64,000 nucleotides of DNA from Sipunculus nudus. Taxonomy: Eukaryota; Annelida; Sipuncula; Golfingiida; Sipunculidae. The DNA is taken from the NCBI GenBank assembly GCA_026874595.1, contig CM049310.1, positions 38,943,558 to 39,007,557 of the forward strand, read 5' to 3'. Every line of letters starts with the position of its first letter. Position 1 is the first letter of the stretch. Position numbers and translations under genes: made by a program. Positions 44,301 to 57,100 of this stretch are shown here, one piece after another. The notes under the pieces are model-generated. The model saw only the letters and a program-made list of their open reading frames with translations, ran no database searches and had not been told where the DNA came from.

Positions 44301-44630
44301 TATCCAGTCCAGGTTTTACTTTTTATTTTTTTTTTCATTAAAACCTGAACTGCATATGAAGATTACATAACGTAAATTTATGGATACTACGATCACATTT
44401 ACATTTTTTTTTCATAAACATCTTACTTCAGCATATATAAAGAAATGTATACCAAACACTAAAACGTCTAATGACTATTTCTCTTGTTACTCTTTGAAAC
44501 GTGATGGTCATGTACCCTGTTGAATGCATGTCACAAGTTATATAATTCTCCTAGTAAATCTCACCGGGTATTTTTTCGCCGCTTCTTCTCCATAATCACT
44601 GACCATCCTGTGCGACTGTCCCATCCCCAT
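41288..44630 (-). CDS. TMEM141: TMEM141-like small transmembrane protein, 4 coding exons
   Basis: Four exons on the minus strand (44630-44565, 43357-43291, 41889-41694 or -41698, 41324 to the stop) join in phase to 118 or 121 residues; human TMEM141 has 108. Seen: a hydrophilic N-terminus with YGEEAAKKYP, a KCQSKAF segment matching the family's conserved Cys-Gln-Ser-x-Ala-Phe, a first hydrophobic stretch AFTFGTFSFISAGATLYLA, a second AYLVVPVVGGSIVSYIIT, then a CQDMW segment. The family is described as a small two-helix membrane protein of poorly known function. Two donors 4 nt apart at the end of exon 3 give two different tails. The gene is head-to-head with EXOSC2. Confidence 0.82.
41694..41889 (-). 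CDS. TMEM141: TMEM141-like exon 3
   Basis: Acceptor GATTTCAG|CTG. It encodes the rest of helix 1, KKRLPYGPNAYLVVPVVGG and a Lys/Arg-rich then CQDMW segment. Two GT donors fit, leaving the last exon base at 41694 (GTAGAT) or 41698 (GTGGGT). Confidence 0.85.
42180..42720 (-). repeat. AGGTCA-bearing tandem monomers (reverse orientation)
   Basis: Three or four diverged monomers of about 110-140 bp with TGACCTTGACCTTTGA at about 42222, 42321 and 42457. Same monomer family as 12.8-13.3 and 17.4-17.9 kb. In TMEM141 intron 2. Confidence 0.75.
43291..43357 (-). CDS. TMEM141: TMEM141-like exon 2
   Basis: Acceptor TTTTTTCAG|CAC, donor ATCAG|GTAGGA, 67 nt, ends in phase 1. It encodes HYPTYMKCQSKAFTFGTF, the family's most recognisable segment. 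Confidence 0.85.
43598..43671. repeat. Foldback with perfect 13-bp stem
   Basis: GTAACGCAAACAA (43616-43628) and its exact reverse complement (43645-43657), with outer arms CCACCTAG / CTAAGGTGG extending the fold to 43598-43671. In TMEM141 intron 1. Confidence 0.8.
44565..44630 (-). CDS. TMEM141: TMEM141-like exon 1
   Basis: ATG at 44630-44628 gives 22 codons to CCG|GTGAGA, phase 0. A second in-frame Met is at codon 3. Confidence 0.78.
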
Positions 44631-44994
44631 ATTGTACAGTAAATAGAGACCGGCTGAGTGGGCTGACTGTAGATCAAACGAGCTGTTGTTACATAACGCT
44701 CCTCACTGACTTGATCTTGTCATGTCACTGCTGAAACCAACAATGTTTACACCGGAAGCATGTAGGGAGCGTACACTTAGGCTAAGGGGTGTTTATTTAT
44801 TTGTCAAGCATTAGTCAACCACTTTTCGACATAAAAATTTATGAGTACAAATATACAAATCAAGACCAAAACCACCGATCAAAGAGAAGAAGATGTCACA
44901 ATGTTTAATGTCAGTGTAAATAGCTACGGATTTTGTCCTGGGTAACATGCTCATCCGCCCCTCCCCCTTTCAGGTAATAATAGGCCATTCCAAA
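44631..44994. promoter_or_regulatory. Shared TMEM141/EXOSC2 bidirectional promoter region
   Basis: Only 364 bp separate the two divergent start codons. It must contain both transcription starts and 5' UTRs unless an upstream noncoding exon exists. No TATA box was obvious. Confidence 0.65.
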
Positions 44995-45113
44995 ATGTCG
45001 GTGGACATACGGCTCGCAGCACACCGTAAAACAAAATCAACCGATGGACTTGAAGAACCAGCACAGTTGATGACACCTGGAGATGTCATCACGACAGACA
45101 CTGGTTTTATGAG
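44995..45113 (+). CDS. EXOSC2: EXOSC2 coding exon 1
   Basis: The ATG at 44995 ([12 protein letters not shown]) lines up with the family start; an in-frame ATG at 44947 would add 16 residues but is not family-like. Donor ATGAG|GTTTAA, phase 2. Confidence 0.88.
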
Positions 45114-48100
45114 GTTTAAAATTGTTACACTGTGTTCAAATTAACTCTATGAAGCCAGTCCAAGTGGATGACGGCATGTTCTGGGCGACAATAGGGGAAG
45201 TTAAGACCTGGGCGATATAAAGAGACTTGTAGGGGCCCAATCACCTATAAAGCATGTTGAGTTTACACGAAAAATAGCTTCTTCCCTTTAAAATAAATCT
45301 GTACCTGCTAAAATATTGCCCTGAAACCGTTTGCTTTCTCCTGTAAACAAACGTTAAAAACAGTGGAGCGGGCGCGATGACCGGTGTCAACATAAACGCT
45401 GAGCAGTGTGCATCGCTGAGCCAAAACACATGTCAATAATGAGATACCTGGTCTGACTAGGCCCAAAATGTAATTAATGTTTCTGCTGGCTGAAACACCG
45501 CATGTTCCCCCTCTTAATTGGACCTCCGGTCACATGGCCTTGTTATGGTAACAAAATGTGTTTACCACCGGCACCACGCAGAGCCATAACATTTTGTTAA
45601 ACTGCTTTTTGCAAGGAAATGAGACCATGTGCTGGGATGGTTTTGCTGGGAAACATTTGTGTAAAGCAAAACTGAACTGATAGTGTGAAAGAATAGGCAT
45701 AATTTAGTTCCTGATTATGTCCCTTAAATGAATACTAGCCAGCGACGCAACAGGTTTCAGGTTTCTGTAAAAAAAAGCAATTGAGGAGTCCATTCTTATG
45801 GGCTAAATTAATACCGGATTATATTTAATTGATCAGTGCTATATGGATTTGCTGTTTCTTTGGATCCTTTTATATTATTTGATGTGTAGAGCAGAGTTAT
45901 GACAGAGTAACCATTAAAAACAACTTTATAATTAGGCATTCCCCTATTTGACTGATTGGGTCTACTTGAGTGTGACACTGGTAATAGTTATGCCGAAAAA
46001 TGCACTGCAGTGGGTGTCAGTGTCACAACATTTTGAACACACTACTTGTTATCTTATATTTATATAAATTTATAAGATTGCTCGCTGTATGTTAAGTACA
46101 ATGTTACAAGTATTTACATTACAATACTATATTATAATAAAATGCTTTGATTGAGGGATTAACACAAGAGATTAATGAGAATGAACAAACCAGTCTCATT
46201 GTCACATGCCACAATCAAGTGTCTTTATGGTGAGCAGAGCAGGTCATAATAACAATCATTAAATGTAAACTGGCCTTTTCATTACAGAGGTCATGGAACC
46301 TACATGGAAGATGACAAGTTACACGCATCCGTGGCTGGTGTTGTTGAGAGAGTGAACAAATTGATCTGTGTACAGCCTCTGAAGACCAGGTTTGTGATAA
46401 CTGTCTGCTTTAACAACAGAATGACAGACAAAAATGCATATGCACTAAAGCATTGGCTATTTTATCTTTTATCATCAAATTTTTTTTACACTAATGTTTA
46501 GATCCATATTTATTCTTCATCTATCCAAAGCTAATATGAAAATAAAGCCAAAGATGGTAGGAAAGATTTTAGGTGAGAAAGACACACTATTTTTAGCTCG
46601 GCTGACTATAAGTCATCTGAGCTATAGTCGTGGTCCATTGTCCGTCGTCCGTCCGTCCGTCCGTAGATGTGGCACGTTTTGAAACCGTAAGACCTAGGAA
46701 TCCAAAATTCAGCATAATGTTAGATGTCCCCAAGATCTCCTACCAAGCCGAAAACTGGGTCTTTGCGACTTCGTTCCTTTTAGAAATTAAGGAAAAACCT
46801 CAATTTTTTATTAAAATCCTATTTTCACACTTCAGGACTGCCTTATATCAAAACCACTCATCTGTTTTTCCTCATATTTACCATAAATATTCTTCTATAT
46901 AGTTCCTATGTACATGCCAGAAATTAAGTCTGTTAAGTATAAATTCTTTAAGTTATGGGCCCAAACATAATGGACTTTGTAAAAAATCAGGAAAAATATT
47001 TACTCACTTAACATGAAAAATTTTGAAACTAGAGTCTATTTTCCCAAGTATATAACTATGTTTAATTAAGATTCAATTGTTTACCCAAAATTAGATATGA
47101 ATTTTGTAAATTTTCTAAGTAATTAGCATAAAAATAAAATCAGTACCTTAAATTTTGCCCAACTTTGACCATGGCACGTTTTTTTTCTGTAAGTACCATT
47201 GATTTAATTTTCACAGCATGTAAACATAAATATTGAATTTGTTTAAATCTGAAATTTGGAAGTAAAAGCTTGAAAATTAAGCTAGTTATTGATTTTTTTT
47301 CTTGAGGCTCTATTGTAGTCATTTGCTTTGATTACAGATTACAGATGCAGGGTCCCACTCCAGGTCACTGGAAGTCAGCAATGCCAGGGTTTCTGATTTG
47401 TTACAGTCACTTGGGGAGATCCCCTGCTGTGACAGGTGTACAGTTATTCTCATATCACCACCCCAATCACCCCCCCCCCCACCCCCCCCCCCAACCCAAC
47501 CCACCAAGTGTTCACTGTATCTCCTTAATTGTAATGCTGTTTCCACTCTGATATGCAAAAACTTTCCTTGAAAAAGTAATTCAAGGTGTAATCCAGAAGA
47601 TGCAATGTTGTGTAATGTAGCATTTTTAAAGAATCATTTTTCTTTTAAATGATTTTACCAATCATAATGGAACCCATCAGTGTGCTTAAATTATGATAAA
47701 ATATGAAGCACATTATGGATAAATAAAGACACAATTAAAAATTGAGAAGTCTAAATCAAGTATTTTTTTTAGATATTTATTGTTTTGCAGCTTTAAAAGA
47801 TATATTTTTGTGGTAAAAAATAAATAAACATTTGTATGCATGATATGGTGTTATCTGACAAGATTGGATTTATGATGATGCAATTGAGAATTATGAATCA
47901 ACTTTTATATTCAGATATATATGTTATATTGAAAATGTATAGAAATATAAACTTAAATTAAAAAAAATTAATGTGATAAAAAAATGAGGATTTATTACAA
48001 ACATTTGTTCATTATTTTCCTGCATCAGCAGAATTTGAGATAGGCTTTGTTTGCCATGTTTTATGTTGTTAATTAGTTATATTTCAACTGTATACATTTC

Positions 48101-51100
48101 ATAAAAAAACATATATTTAATAATATATGTTATACAAAAAAAAAAGATTTGATGAACAAATGTGTAAACTACTGAAAAGTCAACAGTTAATCGAAAAGCC
48201 AACTAATGATCATGGTAATTGTACAGATCATTTGTTCACAAACTGCTCACATGCTTCAGTTTCAACATTAGGAAACACATGGTCAGGTCACAAAATATTA
48301 TTTGCAACAATTTCTTGCTCATCAATACAAACCAATCATATAAACCAACCATGGCCTTTATTACCTCTTCCTCTTACACTTATCTCCATTTGATATTATT
48401 TTAGATTTTTACCTTCAAGGTTAACGTCAGCTGAGCACAGTGACTCAAGCACCATGTAACATATTGTTTACATCAAGCTAGTGTTATGCAGTTTGCAAGA
48501 GCTCAGCTCCCCAGCTTCAGCTCTAAGTTCCTTAAATTCGGCATACAGTTAGATGTCTCCAAAATCCCCTACCATGCCAAGAATTTGGTCACTAGGACTT
48601 AATACCTTCGAGATATTAATGAAAAACTTCATTTTTCCATTAAAAACCCATTGTTACACTTCAAGACTGCCAAATATCAAAACCACTGATCATAAATAAT
48701 ATACATATTTTTCAATCTCTATGCACATGCCAGAAATATGTCAGTATTGCGTGATTGTTTTAAGTTATGGGCCCAAACATAATGCACTTTGTAAAAAATC
48801 AAGAAATATATTTACTCCCTTAACAAGGGCATTGCTGAAGCTAGAGATTTTTTTGTCAGGGATGTAACATTATTTAATCAAGATTCAATTGAATACCCAA
48901 AATTAGTTCTTAATTTTTCAAATTTTATAAGTTATTAGTATAAATATAACATTAGTACCTTAAATTTTGCCCAACTGTGACCATGGCACGTTTGTTTTCT
49001 GTGAGCACTGTTGATATAATTTTCATATCATGCACACATAAGGATTTCAGCATAGAAAGCTGGAAGAAATTGGCCAAAAATTGTAGCTTTTATTAATGTT
49101 TTTTTATGAGACCCTGTCAGACTTTGGCTCTCTCCAGCCCCTCTTGAATCACCTGTATTATGCATGCTTGAGGCGAGGCATACATGGAATCCAGGCAGCT
49201 TATGGCCAGCCACAGTTGATCCAGGTGTCCAACCCAACTCATCTAGTAGTTTTAACCAACAACATAACAATAAACAATAAATTAATAAATTTTTATTGGT
49301 TTTTAATAACAAATTAAAGAAAAATAGAAAAGGAATTTGTTAGTTTATAATAACAGGAAATTAACTTGCAGTTACTGATGATATAAGAATCTTGTATGGA
49401 TGGGTAGAATGTCACGTATTCCAAATAACACCATGCAGTCACCTATGGCATTTTTCAGTTCAATTTTAATGATAAAGAAGTAAATCATATTATTCATTAC
49501 TAATCATTAGGGATCATATGAAGGAAATTAATGATAGACAAAGATGCAGTTGATAAAATTAATCTAGATTCCTACTGTGTCTAGTGTGTACATTGATGTG
49601 AAATTAGTCCAAAATGAATTTTTTACAGTTATTTTTAATATAAATAAAAGCCATAAAACCAGGTACTTATGATCATTATTTAAATGTGTGAATTTTGTAT
49701 ATTCTGGATTCTCAACATCACTGTTTGGTGAAAACTGAATAAATACCAGACATGGTGCGAATACTTTGTAATTGTATTTAAATACGAATATAATTATGTA
49801 CTCCATTATAAAATTTCTTGCATAAAGAATGGGAATTCAGGTAAAAATGAAAGTATATGAATACTCGTGCAGTACTTTCAAAATGTATTCATGAATGCAT
49901 TCATGAATATATTCTTTAATATTATTTTAATAATCATTTCAGTTATATTTCATTTTACAAAATCATATGATTCTCTTATAATTTTTAATAAAAATTATTT
50001 GGGACAATATTTGTAATTTTTTTTAATAAATAGTTAAACTCATTATATGTTCTGCTTATAAGTTATTTGGCCAAGTCAAAATCTGTGTGACAGTAGTACT
50101 CCATTTGTTAATAAAATAAATGAAATCAATGCTCTTCCCTGTCTCCAAAGGAACTATCAAAATCATACATAAGCTAAACAACAACAACTCATAATACAGC
50201 TTATATTTATTACCACACAAAACCAGCATGTGCCTCATTTCTAAATAATATTTTTTTATCATATATAACAGCTGAGCGTCGTGACCCATAGGTCCCTTGT
50301 ATTTTTATTGTAATTGAGTTTACCTGCAGTCTTTTTATATTGTCTTTATTGTTTTTGTTATTCAGTATGTTCTCTTTCTTGGCATAGTATTTTTTGTTTC
50401 AGAAATTTATTTGAGCTCTGAATATTACGGATAAAATATATTTCACTACAGATATGATTTTAATAATAAAGAAATCATATATTTACTTCATTTAATGTTT
50501 CATTTTGCTTGTATTCTTAAGATTGCTTAATCAAATTGCTATTTCATCAATAATAGCAAATTTATGGATATATATAATATGTATATTTGTACTTTTACTG
50601 AATAGTTACACAGTGAAACATTGTTTCATTAACATTCAGGTACAATGGTGAGATAGGTGATGTTGTGATTGGAAGAGTTGTGGAAGTCGGACAGCGGCGG
50701 TGGAAAGTTGACACACATGCCAAACTACACTCCATGCTTCTATTGTCATCTGTCAACTTACCTGGTGGTGAACTGGTATGTCTGTCTTTAATGGTCTTAT
50801 TTGGTCAACACTGCTGCATTTTCCATCTCCTTTTGTTGGCATTCATCAAGGCAGATTATTGTCATCTAAGAACAATGTTATTTAATCTCATCTAATCTTC
50901 CTGTATGTTCTCTCGCTCCATCAAGAAGTGACCATGCTTATACAGGTTGCACAGTGTCATGGATTATTAACAAGATAAATGAAATAATTAAGTAACTAAT
51001 ATGTTCCCAGTATGCAACTGATCTTCGCTATGTTTAGATCAATGCTCTTGTGATATGAGACATTGAGAATATGACCCATTAAATTAAGGCTTGTAAACAT

Positions 51101-54100
51101 ATCCAGTTTCTGGTACATGTGTTCTTGTTCATACGGCATGAGAAGAGTTTTGACTACTTTGTACTGTTAACTTTTAATGTGTTGGTTATAACTGGTCATA
51201 ACATGACATGCATCTGTGTTTAAATTATGATATAGCAGGTTTGGCTTTCATATCGGGGAGAGAGGACTTCATTTTTCATGTCTTGCATCCATTATCTGAG
51301 ACCATTAGTTCCCTAAGTGTTTAAACACAGCAACCCAGTGCAGCTGCAGTGCCTTGCTTACAATTTAATCTTATCTGTAAAGGCCCTTGAGTCAGAACCA
51401 ATTACTCATTGAAAGTCACCACTTGATGCATGATAAATGATAAAGATGAGAAAATGCAGCACTATATAAAAGAGTTCTTAATTTCTTTTGGTATGTGTAA
51501 ATAAGTGGCAGTTAGTCCATATCAAGAACATTTCTTGACTTTCCCAATGTGTGATTGTGCTATTTAGCTTTGATGGTCTGTAGCTATCTGTCTGGCCATT
51601 CATTAGCAGGGCACCATAGATGTGCTCATGCCTGGCAGTGACAGGTGGGAGCACCCAGCAATTGTTCCTGCCACCCAGCACATGAACAGAAAGTGTCAAT
51701 TCCCACCCAGCAGTATTATTTAAAAAATGTTGAAGCTGTGATGAATGTTTAAAATTTCACGAACCATGCATCACTTCAGTGTGCTCAGACTGCCACCCAC
51801 AACTCAGATTATTAAGAGCACATCCCTGGGGCCCAGATTGGCCCAGTGATACCTATGCATAATGTGAACAGAAAATTATGTCACATGAAACAAGAAAGTG
51901 ACTTGCGTATTCTATTTCTAGGTATGACTGTTCCTTACCTTCCTTTTCAAATTATTCCAGTAAAATTTGTCATTTCCCTAGGAAATGTGGAAGATGATGA
52001 CTTGATAAAGTTTTTTATCATGCAGAGAAGAAGATCGGAAGAAGACGAGCGGTTGATGAGAGATTACCTGTCTGAGGGAGATCTGATCAGTGTATCCTTA
52101 TGTCATACATCTGATTGTATATTGTAAATGTGTTATTGACATTTTAATCAGTGCATCATACATCATGTAACAAATAGCTTGGGACTGCTCATTAGTCCCT
52201 TTTTCACAGTTTTGTTCGTTTATATAGTTAAGTAACATGACCATGTAATTGGACAAAGAGAAGTATGTGTCATTGATGAACATGTAATTGGAAACGTTGG
52301 AAGACAACATTGTGAAAAATGAGTCTGTCATGTATACATCTGACTGTTTTAGAAATATATTTTCACAATGACGAGTAGGTGCAGGGCTCAACATTAATGG
52401 TTAACCATAACTTGCCCTGGGCAAGTGAAAGTTCAAGAAAATAGTAGAAGGCAACTAGAAGTTGCCTGACTGGGCAAGTGTGTCCAACATACACATTTAT
52501 CCAAGTAAAGGTTTGAAAAAAAATCTTTGTGTTCTTGAATGCAAACAGTAATGTTTGTAGGGCAAGTAAAAGATCATGAAGGGCAAGTAAAAGCTAGATG
52601 TTACTTGCCCGACTGGGAAAATATTTTCAGAAGTTAATATTGATCAACGAGGATCTGTCCTTTGATATTTACAAAATGTAACCCTATTAGTGGTAGTAGA
52701 TATCATGTAAATCATTTTAATTTGAGCCATTAAGTACCACATGAAATGTTCACTTTTATCATGCGACTTAAATCTTTATACAATAAGTGGCTTTTCAATA
52801 GTCATTGCTTTTTTATAAATGAAGCTTTTAATGCTTTGCTTATTACAATCCAAAAGAATAAGTGTTGCTAAATATATGATCCATGAGGTAAAATGTATAA
52901 ATTATTATGTGAGTGGGAGCTTTTCAACAGTGATTGTTAAGGTTTCAGTGATGCTGTTAATTCTTTGCTAAGTGCAATCCAAGAGAATAAGAATTGCTAA
53001 ATCTGTGTTATGTGAGATCAGATGTTAAGGTGATAAATGCACTTGTTAAGTACAAGAAAATTTAGGGAAAAAATCTGTATATTTAACCCTTAACACACAA
53101 CCCAGGCTGAGGTCCAGCAGGTGTACTCTGACGGAGCTTTGTCATTACATACAAGAAGTCTCAAATATGGGAAGGTAAGCAGCAACAATACAGCTGGTCA
53201 ACCAATACATTACAAACATGTATTGCAGCAGCAATATAGCTGGTCATCCAGTACATTACAAACATGTATTGCAGCAACAATACAGCTGGTCAACCAATAC
53301 ATTACAAACATGTATTGCAGCAGCAATATAGCTGGTCAACCAGTACATTACAAACATGTATTGCAACAGCAATATAGCTGGTCAACCAGTACATTACAAA
53401 CATGTATTGCAACAGCAATATAGCTGGTCAACCAGTACATTACAAACATGTATAGCAGCAGCAATATAGCTGGTCAACCAGTACATTACAAACATGTATT
53501 GCAACAGCAATTTAGCTGGTCAACCAGTACATTACAAACATGTATTGCAACAGCAATTTAGCTGGTCAACCAGTACATTACAAACATGTATTGTTATCAC
53601 TGGGTCCATGTACTGTTACATTGACAAAATTTGATTATCAGATGGAAGGCATCACCTCACATTTAATCATTGTCTTTTTGTGCCATAAAAGTCATGCATA
53701 GTGAGAGATTTCACATGCTCCCACACAAATTAAATGGCATTTGATTGGATAATCCCTGTTATTAAAACAACATAGCAGACTTTTTCAGTTGCATGATTAA
53801 TTATTCCTGAATGGCAACAATTATTCCTGACTTGTTCTGAAGGACATCAAGCAACATGTGGGTGTTCACTTGGACCCACATCAGTATGCTTATAGGCCAG
53901 AAAGAGGAGTCAATGCCTCTTTACTGACAGTACTACATTCTGTATATAAACACTTAGATATACAGAATACATATGCTAGACTTCTTTTCATTGACTTTAG
54001 GTCATCGTTTATCACCAATTAACCACATGTCATGATTTCCAAGTTGTTACAACACAAAGGATGCATTTTCTTAGAAAATTGAAATGCTTTCATATTGATG

Positions 54101-57100
54101 AGAAAATACTTACTTTGTTTTACAATTGTACAAAATGTGGTAACCTTCAGTATTAACTACTTGTGAAATAATTTGAGTGTCGCTAACAAAGAAAGATAGG
54201 AAAGAACAAGGAAAACTGCAAAGCATATTATTTATGTAGACTTAGAATACTTTGAAAGCATGTATTGTCTAAAGGTACAGAGTAAGTTTAAAACCATGAT
54301 GAGAAGTTAGCATCTGTTGAGTGGAGCAATCAGATGGTCAAAATCTGGAAGACGTGTACAGTCCATTATTTGCAAAACAAATTGTTTCAGGGACTCATTC
54401 ATGCCCAGTGCAGTACTTTTGTTCAGTAAGCATATGTAAAGCATTAATATGTTTTCTAGTCATTTATCTCATGCCTTTTTATGCAGTATTATTATTAATA
54501 TTATCATTTTATTAGTTGTGCCACATATCAGTTGCTTGACACCCAAATTCCATATTGGCAATAAATGATATCTTATCTTATTGGAACAAATTCTTTGAGA
54601 GGAAACATTACATCTTTCTGTTATATTATATATTGTTGTGTCATAGTTATAGTGATACAAATCATATCAAAAGATAATATATCACCACAGCCTGAGCGTT
54701 TATCAGTATAAGTATTCTTCTAATTACCAAAGGTAAAAGGGGTTCTTTTACAAAAGTTGTCATATGTTTTTTATGGTTATCATAATGCATGACCTTTATC
54801 TGATAAAAAAAGTGAATAAATTGCTGTATACAGGAAGTCATGTGATTGAATGGTGCATAATGTTGTAATGATTTTACCAGTAAAATGTTAGCAAGAAATT
54901 CTGCTTATATCAGACTCATATTCATCATATCATATGTCCAGGGGTCAGAAGTTTAGAAGGCTTAGAATTTTGTGGGAAACACAACTTAGTATATTTAATT
55001 TAATTTAGCAAATTATCTAAATTTATAAATGTTCAGTCAGTCAGTAAAGAAATTTCTTTATCCCTTTAAGACAAGTGAAAAAATCCAAAAATAGTCCCAC
55101 CTTTGCCAGTGATACATGTCTGTTCTTGGTTTCATAGTGTGCCACTAGATGTCATTAAGGGCATACAAATTGATGGTGTCCAAGCAAATTTTTTACTCAG
55201 TTGCGAAAAAAAAAATGAAATATATTTATGAAATCAGTTTCTGTTCAGTAAACCAGTACCCTCAAGATAAGCCTTGCAGACGGTATTGTTTCAGTGAACT
55301 GATGAAAAGTCATTGTATAATTATATATAAATTGAACAACACAATAATGGAGAAAATTTGGTTCAGAGTAAATGTGCATTTGTAATGTTTGAACACCTTC
55401 ATTGCACAAACAAAATCATTTCACACGAAAAATCACTTATTTTCACAATTTTCCCAGGAAATGGATGGCTTGGCCACATTACAGCTCATGAAAAAAAACC
55501 CCAAGTCTTTCCTGGTTGCCCCCATGAAATGGGGGACAATGATTTGGGTTCGTGTATCTGTCCGTCTGTCCATCAGGTTTTTGTTTCCATATGATAACTT
55601 TCCCAAATAATATCAGATTTCATTATAACTTGGGTCAGTGATTGCTCTCATGCATACCTACGTTGAGATTGGTTTTGGAGTGTCCATCTGAAAATTTATT
55701 CTCACCAACTCCAAAACAAAGTTATCACATTTTGGTCCTATTTCAAAACCAAAATATCACATGTGGAGACATCTTCAGGGCACCATAAAAACTAAAACAG
55801 CAAGTATGAAATGGGGAGACATCTTCAGGCAAAAATAAAAATTAAAACACATTAATAGGACAAGCATGAAGGACAACAAGAGGGAAAGCGGGGGACATAA
55901 ATTTCACAAATTTGCTCGTTATTTAATATATATACTTGATTAACTCCAGGCGTGTTATTTGATGTGAGGGGTCACACCAGCCCTCGTTAATGTAGTGGAT
56001 ATTCACTTATAACAGATAACAGGCTTTAGAATCAAAAGAATCACAAGATCATGTATAACCATCAGTATGTAGAGGCCAGTTTTTTTAGACTGACACCTTA
56101 ACTGATTAAGTCTGATTTATCCCTTGTTTCTTTGTTACAAAGTTGAACAGATTCTGGAACACATTTTTAGTGTAGCAAAGATATCCCCTTATACTTGTTT
56201 ATCATATGAAAATCTAACAACAAGAATTTCTATAAATTCTTTATAACAAGGCTACTGCTGACTACTATATTTCCTTTTGAAAAATTGTCTCTAATATTTT
56301 CCGGCATTTTCCAGCATTTAGACCATAATCTCTTTATTTTCATATATGTTTTCACTGCACAATTGTGTTTCTGATATAATTGTTGTTACTGAATAATTAT
56401 AGTTATATTAACTTCTTATTGAAAACATGTGGCTCTTTTGTTGGACTGTTTTGTTTGAAAGATTTTTTTATACAAGATATTACAAAATACACAGTGATCA
56501 TGAAACTAGAAGACCAGAGGTCGAACGCTTGCCGGAAGTTGAAATGACAGACAGATGGACAGACAGAACATATTGTGGGGTTTCTATTATTTGAATGACC
56601 CTCAGCGTTTGCTGAGAAGTTGTGGCCTGTAAAATGACATATCAGACAAAACAACGAGGAAGCAGACAAAGCTGACCACAAAAGACTAACAGACAAACAT
56701 ACTGACACATCTGTGATAACAGATTACCAGACAAAAGTGCCGAAGGCAAAGAAGAGCAAAATAAGCGATGGTTTATGTAGATAAGGTTTATAATTTTGGA
56801 GATATGGCCAAAACATGATATGTTGGGGAGGTGAAGGTGCAGCGCCCCCTAGTGGCTATATCCGGAAAATGAAAAATCTGTTTTGAGATATTAGTGAAAC
56901 ACATAAGATGTACCAGTTTTAAAAGGATTCCTGGAAAAAAACTGTGGCCTGTAGAATGCTATATATGAGACGCAAGAACCAGCAAGTAGGCGGATTTGAG
57001 GACAACTGACAAACAGACAGACACACTGACAAAGTCATACAAGAATTAGACCAGATGACATAACTAGGTCATGGAGAAGACTCAGGGAAAGAAAATAAGC

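Noticed and set aside
45231-45430. Minus-strand 62-codon frame in EXOSC2 intron 1
   Set aside because: Slightly GC-rich but no recognisable peptide or splice context.
53121-53423. 100-codon plus-strand frame continuing EXOSC2 exon 5
   Set aside because: Read-through of the donor into the 46-bp array; the GTAAGC donor and exon 6 phase fit normal splicing.
53179-53592. CRISPR array
   Set aside because: Units are directly adjacent with no unique spacers and the DNA is eukaryotic intron.
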